From positions 1-42,881 of the forward strand of contig CALMPF010000039.1 of the NCBI GenBank assembly GCA_937871505.1: 42,881 nt of DNA. Direction: 5' to 3'. This stretch comes from an uncultured Planctomycetia bacterium. GTDB taxonomy: Bacteria; Planctomycetota; Phycisphaerae; Phycisphaerales; SM1A02. Each line of letters begins with the position of its first letter. Position 1 is the first letter of the stretch. Position numbers and translations under genes: made by a program. The notes beneath the pieces are model-generated. The model was given only the letters and a program-made list of their open reading frames with translations, did not search any database and had not been told where the DNA came from. Positions 9,262-17,283 of the stretch are shown one piece after another.

Positions 9262-10802
9262 CGGGATCCTCCTCGACCGAAGCCGGTCTCGGCATCTCGT
9301 TCGAGGCGGCGCCCGGCGGTGCCGATCCTCGGCGTGTCGCGGCCCCACTGGAGCCAGGCGCCGCCCATCAGCGCCTCGGCATCGGCCTCGCGCTTGCGTC
9401 GGTCGAGTTCGGCGCGGCGCCGCGCCTGCATGAGCTCTGCGCTGCTCCGGGCCGCGATCCGGAGCACTCCCACCTCCATCGGAACGCTGACGACCTCGAG
9501 CAGCGGCTGCCTCATCACGTCCGCGTACGCGTCGAGCCAGAGCTCGGTCGCGATGAGGCGCGGGTTGCTGGTGAACGCGGGAAGCAGGCTCTCGAAGCGG
9601 CGGAAGTCGTTGCCGATCGTCGCATCGATCTGCGACTGGTACGCCCGCGCGCGGCCGATGATGCGGGCCACTTCCCCGGAGGTCGCCGGCGAGTCGAGAG
9701 CGGCGACCAGCGCCGCGAGGGACTCCTTCGCAGCTTCGCCGTCCCTGCCGCCGTCGCCCCCGGAGAGCGCCTGCTCGTACTCGCCGATCAGCCGCTCCAG
9801 CAGCTCGTACTGTCCGCCCGCGATTCCGGTGAGCAGCTCGTCCCTGCGCTGGATCGCCTCCTCGATCCGCGCCCGGGCCTCCTCGCGGGCGCTCTGCACC
9901 TGCGGCACCTCGCGGCGGACGATCAAGGGGAGCGAGCGGAACGGAACGCGCACATCGACGAGGCTGAGCCCGCTGCCGATCTGCACGAGCGACTCCTGCG
10001 CCGTCTCGCGGATCGCCAGCGTCGGTCCCTCGCGGCTGTCGACGAACTCCTGCGTCGACATGCCCGCGGCCGTGTGGATCGCAGCCCTCTGAAGGAGCCG
10101 CTGGACGACGCGATCGGCCTGCGCCGGTTCGATCTGCCGCAGGAAGTCGGCGACGTCGTCGATGACGAAGTCCGCGGCGATGCGCAGGTGCGCGATGTCC
10201 CCCTCGGCGGTGAGGATCGACCCGTCGCCGCCCGGCGAGAGCGCTTCGCTCTCCGACGCTTCTGCCACCGCCTGGTCGATCGTCGTCTGAGTGCGGCGGA
10301 GCATCGGCCAGAAGGCCCGCTCGACGTCGACGCTCCGTCGCGCGGGAATTGTCACGATCTCGCCGGCCGGATAGGGCCAGAACGGGATGATGCCCGGAGA
10401 GAGCTGCTGCGTTCCGGGCGCGCCGACGATGCGTCCGAAGAGCGTCCTTACGCCGGTGAAGCCCTCCTGCACCGACTGAAAGCCGGAGAGGAGGAAGAGC
10501 ACGACCAGCGCGAGAATCACCACCTGGAGGACCCGGTAGCTCAGCCGGAGCGCTTCGGCGAGCGACTGGTTCGCGGGGTCCATCGCATCGCGCAGCGTCG
10601 CCTCCGCCGCCGGAGAGCGGTCGACGACGAGCTGGGCGGAGGCGGCACGGCGCGGTGCGGCGGGCTCGGCCTCCTCGCCCTCGATGGCATAGCCCCCGGA
10701 TAGCGGCTGCGTGCGCCCTCCGTCGCGCTTGCGAGCGGCCGAACCGCGCTCCGGCCCGAGATCGGAGCCGGGCTCCGGGAGTGCATTGGGGTCCGTCGTC
10801 AT
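9258..10802 (-). CDS. Third SPFH (band 7) domain membrane protein, HflK/HflC-like
   Basis: The 514-residue protein has an N-terminal low-complexity cytoplasmic stretch, one membrane helix near residues 90-110 (VLQVVILALVVLFLLSG), and then an SPFH domain (FQSVQEGFTGVRTLFGRIVG...LSPGIIPFWPYPAGEIVTIPARR). Long charged helices follow (about 305-400), as in HflK/HflC, which form ring-like cages around FtsH. It is more diverged than its two neighbours. Its ATG at 10802 overlaps the HflC stop as ATGA, and its own stop overlaps the ABC ATPase start the same way. It is therefore translated as a set with both. A third SPFH subunit next to an exporter is unusual; the function is inferred from family and position only. 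Confidence 0.8.
   Translation of the reverse strand: MTTDPNALPEPGSDLGPERGSAARKRDGGRTQPLSGGYAIEGEEAEPAAPRRAASAQLVVDRSPAAEATLRDAMDPANQSLAEALRLSYRVLQVVILALVVLFLLSGFQSVQEGFTGVRTLFGRIVGAPGTQQLSPGIIPFWPYPAGEIVTIPARRSVDVERAFWPMLRRTQTTIDQAVAEASESEALSPGGDGSILTAEGDIAHLRIAADFVIDDVADFLRQIEPAQADRVVQRLLQRAAIHTAAGMSTQEFVDSREGPTLAIRETAQESLVQIGSGLSLVDVRVPFRSLPLIVRREVPQVQSAREEARARIEEAIQRRDELLTGIAGGQYELLERLIGEYEQALSGGDGGRDGEAAKESLAALVAALDSPATSGEVARIIGRARAYQSQIDATIGNDFRRFESLLPAFTSNPRLIATELWLDAYADVMRQPLLEVVSVPMEVGVLRIAARSSAELMQARRRAELDRRKREADAEALMGGAWLQWGRDTPRIGTAGRRLERDAETGFGRGGSR
9268..9273 (-). promoter_or_regulatory. Strong Shine-Dalgarno site of the ABC ATPase gene
   Basis: AGGAGG on the minus strand lies 6 bases before the ATG at 9261. 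It decides that start over the longer upstream frame and sits inside the end of the SPFH gene. Confidence 0.8.
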
Positions 10803-11818
10803 CGATCGTCTCCCGAGTCGGCGGCGGCGGCCGGAGCCGGACGAGCCGGAGCGCCTCCGCCGCGGGGCGGCGCCGGATCGGCGCCGCGCGGCATCGGCAT
10901 CGGCGATGCGGCGTCGCGCCGCGGCCTCGGGATCCCGTCGGGCCCGACCGGCGAGCTCAGGTCGATCAGATGCATCGGTGCCTGGGCGGCGTCGAGGAAG
11001 ACCGTGGTGTTGCCCCCGAGCGAGGCGCGGAAGGTGTCGAGCCAGCTCAGGAAGATCGCGAGGTCCTGATTCGCCCGCATCTGCTCGAAGTAGGTCGCCG
11101 CAGCGCGGTTGCCCTCGGCCTCGATCTCCGCGCTGCGGGCCTCGGCGAACGCGCGGATCTTGTCTGCCTTGGTCGCCGCCTCGGACTGGATGAGCTCAGC
11201 CTCCGCCTCGCCGCGGCTGCGCTCGGTCTGGGCGAGGCGCTGCTGCGTCGCGCGCATGCGCCGCATCACGGCCTGGCTGGTCTTCGGCGGAAGCACGAGC
11301 TGCGTCACGCCGACGCCGACGGCGTCGACTCCGGCCGGAAGCGTCCGCCGGAGGTCCTCGAGGACCCGGGCTTCCGCGGCGACGAGCCGGTTGCCGGGGC
11401 CGATGAGCTCCTGGAACTCGAAACCCCCGATGACCGGGATCGAACTGAGGAGCATCCGCCCGAGATCGAGGTTCGCCTTCTCGATGCTCCCGAAGCTGGT
11501 GAAGAAGTCGCGGACTCCCTGGTCATCCTCGGCGAGCCGCCAGAGCAGGTAGCACTGCACGATCACCTGCTCGCCGTCGCGGGTCTGGACGGTCTGCATC
11601 GTCGAGTCGACGAGCTGGAGCCGGTTGTCGAGCTTCGTCACCCGGTCCACGAAGAAGGGCATCTTCAGGTGGAGCCCCTCGCGCCGCTCCACGCCCTCCG
11701 CCTTGCCGAAGCGGGTGCGGATCGCGACTTCGTTGAATCGGACCGTGTAGGTGACGTTGTACAGCACCAGCACGATCAGCAGCAGCGTTCCGACGACGAT
11801 GGGCAGGAGCTTCTTCAT
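10799..11818 (-). CDS. hflC: HflC-like SPFH protein
   Basis: The 339-residue product starts MKKLLPIVVGTLLLIVLVLY, a single N-terminal anchor, followed by an SPFH domain with the HflC pattern (TVRFNEVAIRTRFGKAEG..., EGLHLKMPFFVDRVTKLDNR). A coiled-coil region rich in Ala, Glu and Arg follows at about residues 180-260. The C-terminal tail is rich in Pro, Ala and Arg and looks disordered. HflC with HflK forms the periplasmic complex that modulates FtsH. The ATG at 11818 is chosen over a longer frame because it matches the family N terminus exactly. The gene begins 59 bp after the HflK-like gene and its stop overlaps the next start as ATGA. Confidence 0.88.
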   Translation of the reverse strand: MKKLLPIVVGTLLLIVLVLYNVTYTVRFNEVAIRTRFGKAEGVERREGLHLKMPFFVDRVTKLDNRLQLVDSTMQTVQTRDGEQVIVQCYLLWRLAEDDQGVRDFFTSFGSIEKANLDLGRMLLSSIPVIGGFEFQELIGPGNRLVAAEARVLEDLRRTLPAGVDAVGVGVTQLVLPPKTSQAVMRRMRATQQRLAQTERSRGEAEAELIQSEAATKADKIRAFAEARSAEIEAEGNRAAATYFEQMRANQDLAIFLSWLDTFRASLGGNTTVFLDAAQAPMHLIDLSSPVGPDGIPRPRRDAASPMPMPRGADPAPPRGGGAPARPAPAAAADSGDDR

Positions 11819-11877
11819 GGCGTTGGGTGCGTGTCCGATCCGATCCGATTCGATGATGCCGGCGAGCCGCTCTGCGG

Positions 11878-14046
11878 TCAGGGCGAGTGTCGCGCCGTGT
11901 TGGCGTCGCGGGCCTGCTCGACGGTGTCGAGGAAGTTCAGCCCGGTGTCGACCTCCTGCATCTCGAGGTCGAAGTGGATCCGCTCGGGCGGCAGCGCGAG
12001 GAGGTACTTGATGCGCGTTCGCGGCAGCGCCTGCGCGAGGACGCGCATCACCTGCCGCTGCCGGTAGAGCTCCGGCGCCGCGTCGAACATCGGCTGGTCG
12101 CCGAGGAGCCGGTTGGCGTCCGCGAGCGCTCGCATCTGCGTCCGCCAGCGCGTCGCCTCGGCGGACTCGATCTTCGCCGCGGGCTGTCCTCGCGCCGCCA
12201 CGAGCATCTCCTCGATCTCGCGGCGGAGCGACTCGACCACGTCGATCTCCCCCGACTGCCGCGCGGCGCGCCACCGGTCGATCGCCTCGACGATCCGGTC
12301 GGCGTTCTCGGCATCGCGCGCAAGCAGCGCCATGGTCACGTCGGCATTGCGCCGGGCGTTGTCGACCCGCTCGCGCCGCGCCTGGACGCTGATGGAGAAC
12401 TCCTCGAACATCTCCGCGACCGTCGCCGGCGGGCGCATCACCGGCACGATGATCGAGACGACTTCGACGCCGATGTCGTTCTCCGGCGCGTCGAAGCGCG
12501 CCTGGATCCGCTGGCGCAGCCCGTCGAGGACGCCGGAACGCCCCGGGCTGAGGACATCCTCAAGCGGCAGCCGCGAGAAGTAGTCCACGAGCTCGCGGAG
12601 CGCGAGGGAGCGCATCGCCCGCTCGCGCATCGGCAGCTCGCTGCGGCGGCCGGTCGCATCCGACGAGAAGGAGAGGAACTTCAGCAGCCCTCCGTCGGGG
12701 CGGATCCTGTACTGAAGGGCGACCTCCGCGTCGACCATCGAGAGGTTGGCGCCGATGCGGGCCTCCTCTTCGGTCTCGCCGTCGATGGGGACCGGCGCCG
12801 GCGCGACGCCGCGGCCCGTCGGCGCTCCGACGAGGCCGAGCCGGGACGCCCCGGTGAGAAAGAGCGCGCGATCAGGGCCCGAGGGGTCGTCATTGGTCCA
12901 GAAGTTGACCGGCGTGACCCCGGGCGGGAGCCGCGCGGGAATCGTGACGGGATTGATGCTCAGCGAGAGCTGGCCGATCCGCCCGACTTCGTGGATCTCG
13001 ACGGTCTCGATCGGCCACGGGAGCTTCAGCATCGGACCCGAGCCGTGGACGCTCATCAGCTTCCCGAACCGCAGCTTCACCGCCTGCTGGTCGGGCTGCA
13101 CGGTGACCAAGCAGGTCAGCGCGAACATCGCCACGGTCCCGGCGATGAGCAGCCAGCCGAAGCTGCGCAGCAGAAGCTGATACCCCCACGAGCTGGTGAT
13201 GTCGAAGCCGAACTGGTAGTTCACGGCCTCGTTGATCGTCCGGACGATCGAGTCAGGAGCGGCGAGCAGGCTGAGGACCCGGGAGTCGAACGCCGGGCGC
13301 GGAATCTCGCCGGGTCGGCGGGGGCGGTAGAGATGGAGGACGAAGTTGAGGAGGATCTCCGCCGCGAGGGCGAACATGAAGATCGCCACGCCGAAGGCGA
13401 CCCCTTCGAGGACGCCGGGACGACCGGCGATCAGGAAGCCGAAGCCGATCGCCGCAGCGGCCGCGACCAGCGCGTTGGCGACCATGAGGCCCGCCCCGCC
13501 GCGCAGGTTCTGCCACGCGGGCTGCTTGGACATCCCCGCGACAAATCGGGAGAAGATGAAGCAGATCAGAGCTGATCCGGCGCAGATCGCCAGCGCCCAG
13601 CCCGCGTGCTGGGTGATCCGGAACGTGGTTCCGTCGAGCTCGCCGAGCATCCCGAACCAGCGGATGATCCAGAGCCCCATGCCCACGAGGAACGCCGCGA
13701 CCGCCAGGCTCGCGGCGGGCATGAACCACGTGTGCATCAGCCGGAGCCGGCGAGCCGCGACCCGCGTCGCCTCGACGTCGCGATCGAAGATCGTCGTTCC
13801 GCGGCTGGTCGCCAGCTCGTCCGCCTCGAGCGACTCGATCCGCTCCAGCCGATGCTGGTTGAAGAGCACGACCAGGCTCAGCCACGCGAGGATGCCCGCG
13901 AGCACCGGGAAGGAGGCGAAGAGCGTGGTGGTGTCGCCGGTGGCGAGGCCGAAGACCAGCAGGAGCAAGGCGAGGCCGAACTGGATCAGGAACCCGATGC
14001 CCGCGACCCGCGTGGCCTGCTGGAAGGCGACGTAATCGATCTTCAT
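11878..14046 (-). CDS. HflK-like SPFH protein with multi-TM N-terminal extension
   Basis: The C-terminal half (from about residue 325) is HflK-like: VQPDQQAVKLRFGKLM, MLKLPWPIETVEIHEVGRI, and a long charged helical region before LLALPPERIHFDLEMQ. Typical HflK has one membrane helix. This 722-residue protein instead has about seven hydrophobic segments in its first 325 residues (near 13-35, 43-62, 110-130, 150-170, 187-210, 215-240 and 300-325), so it is a polytopic membrane protein carrying an SPFH domain. It is the first gene of the operon running down to 3510. The ATG at 14046 is followed by the membrane segments. Whether it still partners FtsH is unknown; the extension could be a docking platform (inference). 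Confidence 0.85.
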   Translation of the reverse strand: MKIDYVAFQQATRVAGIGFLIQFGLALLLLVFGLATGDTTTLFASFPVLAGILAWLSLVVLFNQHRLERIESLEADELATSRGTTIFDRDVEATRVAARRLRLMHTWFMPAASLAVAAFLVGMGLWIIRWFGMLGELDGTTFRITQHAGWALAICAGSALICFIFSRFVAGMSKQPAWQNLRGGAGLMVANALVAAAAAIGFGFLIAGRPGVLEGVAFGVAIFMFALAAEILLNFVLHLYRPRRPGEIPRPAFDSRVLSLLAAPDSIVRTINEAVNYQFGFDITSSWGYQLLLRSFGWLLIAGTVAMFALTCLVTVQPDQQAVKLRFGKLMSVHGSGPMLKLPWPIETVEIHEVGRIGQLSLSINPVTIPARLPPGVTPVNFWTNDDPSGPDRALFLTGASRLGLVGAPTGRGVAPAPVPIDGETEEEARIGANLSMVDAEVALQYRIRPDGGLLKFLSFSSDATGRRSELPMRERAMRSLALRELVDYFSRLPLEDVLSPGRSGVLDGLRQRIQARFDAPENDIGVEVVSIIVPVMRPPATVAEMFEEFSISVQARRERVDNARRNADVTMALLARDAENADRIVEAIDRWRAARQSGEIDVVESLRREIEEMLVAARGQPAAKIESAEATRWRTQMRALADANRLLGDQPMFDAAPELYRQRQVMRVLAQALPRTRIKYLLALPPERIHFDLEMQEVDTGLNFLDTVEQARDANTARHSP

Positions 14047-14485
14047 GGCCGGATCTCTCCGCTGGGGGCTGACTTCATCGCGAGGTTCATCGCCGGGTTC
14101 ATCGCAGCGTTCAACTGGGGCCGTCCTCGGTCAATGCTGGGTCAATGCTGGGTCGGTGCTGGCGCAACGTGGGTCGGGGCTGGTCAGGGCTGGGTGCTCT
14201 CTCGGACGCCGGAGGTCGCTGGGTCTGCATCGGTGACACATCGGTCGTTCGGTTCCGTTCCTGCCAGTCGGGCCGCGCCTCGCGCACCGCGCCTCTCGGG
14301 CGGCGCGATTCGGGGCGCGCGGCGGCCCCGCGACGAGAGCCTGCCTCGGCGCGGCGGAGCAAACTACCGCGCCGAAGGCCGCTCTGTTCGGAGCGGAAGC
14401 CTGCCGCATCGAACAATTTACGGGAATCTGCCGTACAGTGCCGCCGCGCCGCCTCCCCCGAGCACCCCCCGCAGAAGCCTCCCGG
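14047..14485. other. Divergent intergenic region with short tandem repeats
   Basis: The region separates the HflK-like gene (-) from the permease (+) and should hold the promoters of both. No convincing promoter boxes are visible. TTCATCGC recurs at about 15-bp intervals (14073-14110). A 12-bp unit GGGTCAATGCTG, degenerating to GGGTCGGTGCTG, is repeated around 14130-14175. No gene is evident. Confidence 0.5.
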
Positions 14486-15514
14486 ATGCCCGTCCAACTC
14501 CTCGCGATCGCCCGGAACACCTTCTCCGAGAGCATTCGCCAGCCGATCGTGCTGGTCCTGCTCGTGATCGCGACGCTCCTGATCGTCCTGAGCATCCCCT
14601 TCTCCGCGTTCACGATGCAGGACGATCAGCGGATGTTCCTCGACATCGGGCTGTCGACGGTCTTCATCATGGGAACGCTTCTCGCGGCCTTCCTCGCCAC
14701 CAATGTCGTCAACCGCGAGATCGAGAACGGCACCGCCCTGACGGTGATCTCCAAGCCGGTCGGCCGGGTTCCCTTCCTTCTGGGGAAGTACCTCGGGGTC
14801 GCCTGCGCGATCCTGCTGACGATGGCCTACATGAGCCTCGTCTTCGTGCTCGTCGAGCGCCATGGGACGATGCAGACCGTCCGGACGCCCTACCACCTTC
14901 CGGTGATCGCCTTCGGCCTCGGCACGCTCCTGATCGCGGTGGCCGGCGGGGCGTGGTGCAACTATTTCTACGGGATGGTCTTCGGCAGCACCGTCCTGCT
15001 CAGCGCGGTGCCGCTGCTGCTCGCGGGGTACACGCTCTCGCTCTTCTTCCGGCCGGACTTCTCCTCCGACGTGGTCGCGGTCGCCTTCCGCGGGGACATC
15101 TGGACCGCCATCGCCGCGATGACGATGGCGATCCTGATACTGACGGCGATCGCGGTGGCGGCGTCGACGCGCCTCGGGCAGGTGATGACCGTCGCCGTGA
15201 CCCTCGGCATGTTCATGCTCGGGATGCTCTCCGACTGGATGTTCGGCCGTCCGGCGCAGCGGCTCCAGCTCGAGTTCGATCGACTCGGCGGCGACGTGAG
15301 CTTCTTCTCGGGGGACTCCCTGCTCTACCACGGGAGCAGCCTGCTCCACGCGATCGTCCCGAACTTCCAGTACTTCTGGCTGGCCGACGCGCTGACGCAG
15401 GCCCGCCCGATTCCCCCTGCGTACATGCTGACGCTCGGCTCGTACGCCGCGCTTCAGATCGTGGTGGCACTCGGAATCGGCGTGATCCTGTTCCAGCGAC
15501 GCGAGGTCGGCTGA
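14486..15514 (+). CDS. ABC-2 type transporter permease (NosY/GldF-like)
   Basis: The 342-residue protein has six or more membrane helices and begins MPVQLLAIARNTFSESIRQP, the common start of ABC-2 permeases. The coupling segment NREIENGTALTVISKPVGR followed by FLLGKYLG lies near residues 77-105 and resembles that of the permease at 5954-7987. A cytoplasmic or extracytoplasmic loop with FDRLGGDVSFFSGDSLLYHG precedes the last helices. There is no ATPase gene beside it on this strand. It may use the ATPase at 7984-9261, encoded on the other side of the divergent region, or one outside the window. The substrate is unknown. Confidence 0.87.
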   Translation: MPVQLLAIARNTFSESIRQPIVLVLLVIATLLIVLSIPFSAFTMQDDQRMFLDIGLSTVFIMGTLLAAFLATNVVNREIENGTALTVISKPVGRVPFLLGKYLGVACAILLTMAYMSLVFVLVERHGTMQTVRTPYHLPVIAFGLGTLLIAVAGGAWCNYFYGMVFGSTVLLSAVPLLLAGYTLSLFFRPDFSSDVVAVAFRGDIWTAIAAMTMAILILTAIAVAASTRLGQVMTVAVTLGMFMLGMLSDWMFGRPAQRLQLEFDRLGGDVSFFSGDSLLYHGSSLLHAIVPNFQYFWLADALTQARPIPPAYMLTLGSYAALQIVVALGIGVILFQRREVG

Positions 15515-15527
15515 GGAGTCTGGGCCC

Positions 15528-15543
15528 GCGCCGACTCGGCGCC
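15528..15543. other. Palindrome between convergent genes
   Basis: GCGCCGA-C-TCGGCGC is a perfect inverted repeat between the permease stop (15514) and the hydrolase stop (15621). It could form a short GC hairpin serving either transcript, but there is no T-tract, so a terminator role is weak. Confidence 0.3.
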
Positions 15544-15620
15544 CTGGGGGACAGCGACCGGAGACGAAGCGACGACGGAGAGCGTGCGACCCACGGCCTT
15601 CGCCCGCGCCGGTCGCGCCG

Positions 15621-17060
15621 TCACCGCTCGTCAAGCTCGACGCGCACCTTCGCCGGTGCCATCAGCCGCGGGTCGCTCCGCCCTGCAAGGGACTCCGCGA
15701 GGGTCGCAATGGTGCGACCGACGGTCGCGTCGTGCAGTGTGCGCCCGTTCGAGCGCACGACCACGGGCCGATCGAGGTCGATCAGGGCATCGCTCAGCCA
15801 GAGCGTCACGGCGCCGACATCGGCCTGGACGATCTCGATCGCGTGCGTCGCGGCGAGGCCCTCAGCGGTCGCGGGCGCACCGGGCTGCGTCGCCTCGCCG
15901 CCGCGCCGCGGCCGAAGCCGGCGCCGCTCCGCGACGATCGTCCTCCCCGGGACGGTCTCCTCCTCCGCGACGCCGAGCCACGCAAAGCGCGGATGCGTCA
16001 CCGTGTGCTGGTGCCAGACGACGCGCGTCGGCCACGCGACGCGCGTGTGCCGCGCCATCCACTCCAGCACGAAGGCGTCGCGCAGCTCCATCCAGTGCCC
16101 GAGCCCGTCGTGAACGCGGACGAGATGCGGGTACCCGCCGGGGTCTGCGTCGCGCAGCGCGGCGAGCCGTTCCCCCCACTCCCGGGCGCGGATGTTCCGG
16201 TCGTAGGCGGCGTCCTCGGCGCCGACCTGCACCGCGAACGGGAGGTTGCGGAGGCTGCGCGGATCGGCATCGCCGGGGTGCCCGGCCATCATCGACGCGG
16301 CCGCGAGGCGATCGCCGAGCCGCGGCCCCAGCCTGTAGACCCCGTCGCCGCCCGCGGAGTACCCGAGCAGGTAGACGCGATCGGGATCGACGCCCTCGAT
16401 CGCGATGGCGCACTCGACGATGCGGGCGATGAAGCGATCGATGCGCGGCTCGTGCCAGAGATCCCACGTGTCCTGAAGAGCGCGCGGGGCGATGGAGATC
16501 CCCTCGCCCGGCTGGTAGAGCTCGATCTGGTTCCGCCACTGCCCGTCGTTGATGGCCGGTCGCGTGCCCCCGCCGCCGTGCAGCGAGATCCAGAGGCTCC
16601 GTCGGCCATGCGGAGCGTCGCCATACCGGCGGATGAGCAACCGCATCGTGTCCTCGCCGAGCACCACCTCGCCGCGCTGCCACGCCTCGGTCGCCTCGTC
16701 GCGGAGGAGCGCTTCGCGGTCCGACCAGAGCAGCGCGGCGGCGAGTTCGGCCTCGGCTCGATCGAGGGGCGCGATCGCGAAGGCCTGCGCTGCGAGCTCC
16801 CCTCGATCGCTGCGCGGGATCGCGAGAAAGTCGCGCAGCGCGGCGATCGTGCCCGATGCGGGCGGCGCGGGCGGGTGCGCGGCGGATGCGGGCGATGCAG
16901 CCGGCGGCGGCGGTGACGACGGCGACGCGAGCGGCGGCGCCTCAGCATCCTCCGCACCGCCGCGGGACGGTGCGGAGCCATCGCGCGCGGTGGCCGCGAC
17001 GACGAGGAACACCGCCGCGAGCAGGGCGCTGCCGACCGAACGGAGGGCGAGGGAGATCAT
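15621..17060 (-). CDS. Secreted alpha/beta hydrolase, esterase/PHB-depolymerase-like
   Basis: The 479-residue protein begins with a signal peptide (MISLALRSVGSALLAAVFLVVAATA), followed by a Pro/Ala-rich linker to about residue 70. The hydrolase domain has an oxyanion-hole motif SLHGGGG (159-165) and the nucleophile elbow GYSAGG with Ser235. A likely catalytic Asp lies in AEDAAYDRN (about 283), and the catalytic His is in GLGHWMEL (322). A C-terminal segment from about residue 400 looks like a beta-rich accessory domain (RPVVVRSNGRTLHDATVGRT). The substrate is probably an ester or polymer in the periplasm or outside the cell; this is a family-level guess. The ATG at 17060 is chosen because the signal peptide follows directly. 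The gene is divergent from cstA. Confidence 0.85.
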   Translation of the reverse strand: MISLALRSVGSALLAAVFLVVAATARDGSAPSRGGAEDAEAPPLASPSSPPPPAASPASAAHPPAPPASGTIAALRDFLAIPRSDRGELAAQAFAIAPLDRAEAELAAALLWSDREALLRDEATEAWQRGEVVLGEDTMRLLIRRYGDAPHGRRSLWISLHGGGGTRPAINDGQWRNQIELYQPGEGISIAPRALQDTWDLWHEPRIDRFIARIVECAIAIEGVDPDRVYLLGYSAGGDGVYRLGPRLGDRLAAASMMAGHPGDADPRSLRNLPFAVQVGAEDAAYDRNIRAREWGERLAALRDADPGGYPHLVRVHDGLGHWMELRDAFVLEWMARHTRVAWPTRVVWHQHTVTHPRFAWLGVAEEETVPGRTIVAERRRLRPRRGGEATQPGAPATAEGLAATHAIEIVQADVGAVTLWLSDALIDLDRPVVVRSNGRTLHDATVGRTIATLAESLAGRSDPRLMAPAKVRVELDER

Positions 17061-17162
17061 CGGCGAGCGTATCTCGCCGGAGTTGGAGCGCGTGCGCGGC
17101 GGGTGCGACCGATCCCGCAGGCGCGGTCGCAACACTTCGGTCGCTCCGACCCCCGACGACCC

Positions 17163-17214
17163 GAGCCCAAGAGAAGAGCCCAAGAGAAGAGCCCAGGAGA
17201 AGAGCCCAGAAGGC
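17163..17214. repeat. 13-bp tandem repeat, four units
   Basis: GAGCCC recurs at 17163, 17176, 17189 and 17202 within units of GAGCCCAAGAGAA, in the divergent hydrolase-cstA intergenic region. The unit resembles the 12-bp repeat inside cstA (GGAAGCCCAAAC). Confidence 0.85.
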
Positions 17215-17283
17215 CGATCCCCCGAACTGCACTCGGACACCCCCGCGCTTGACCTCCCGGCATCGCCGCGGTGAACTCCCCGC

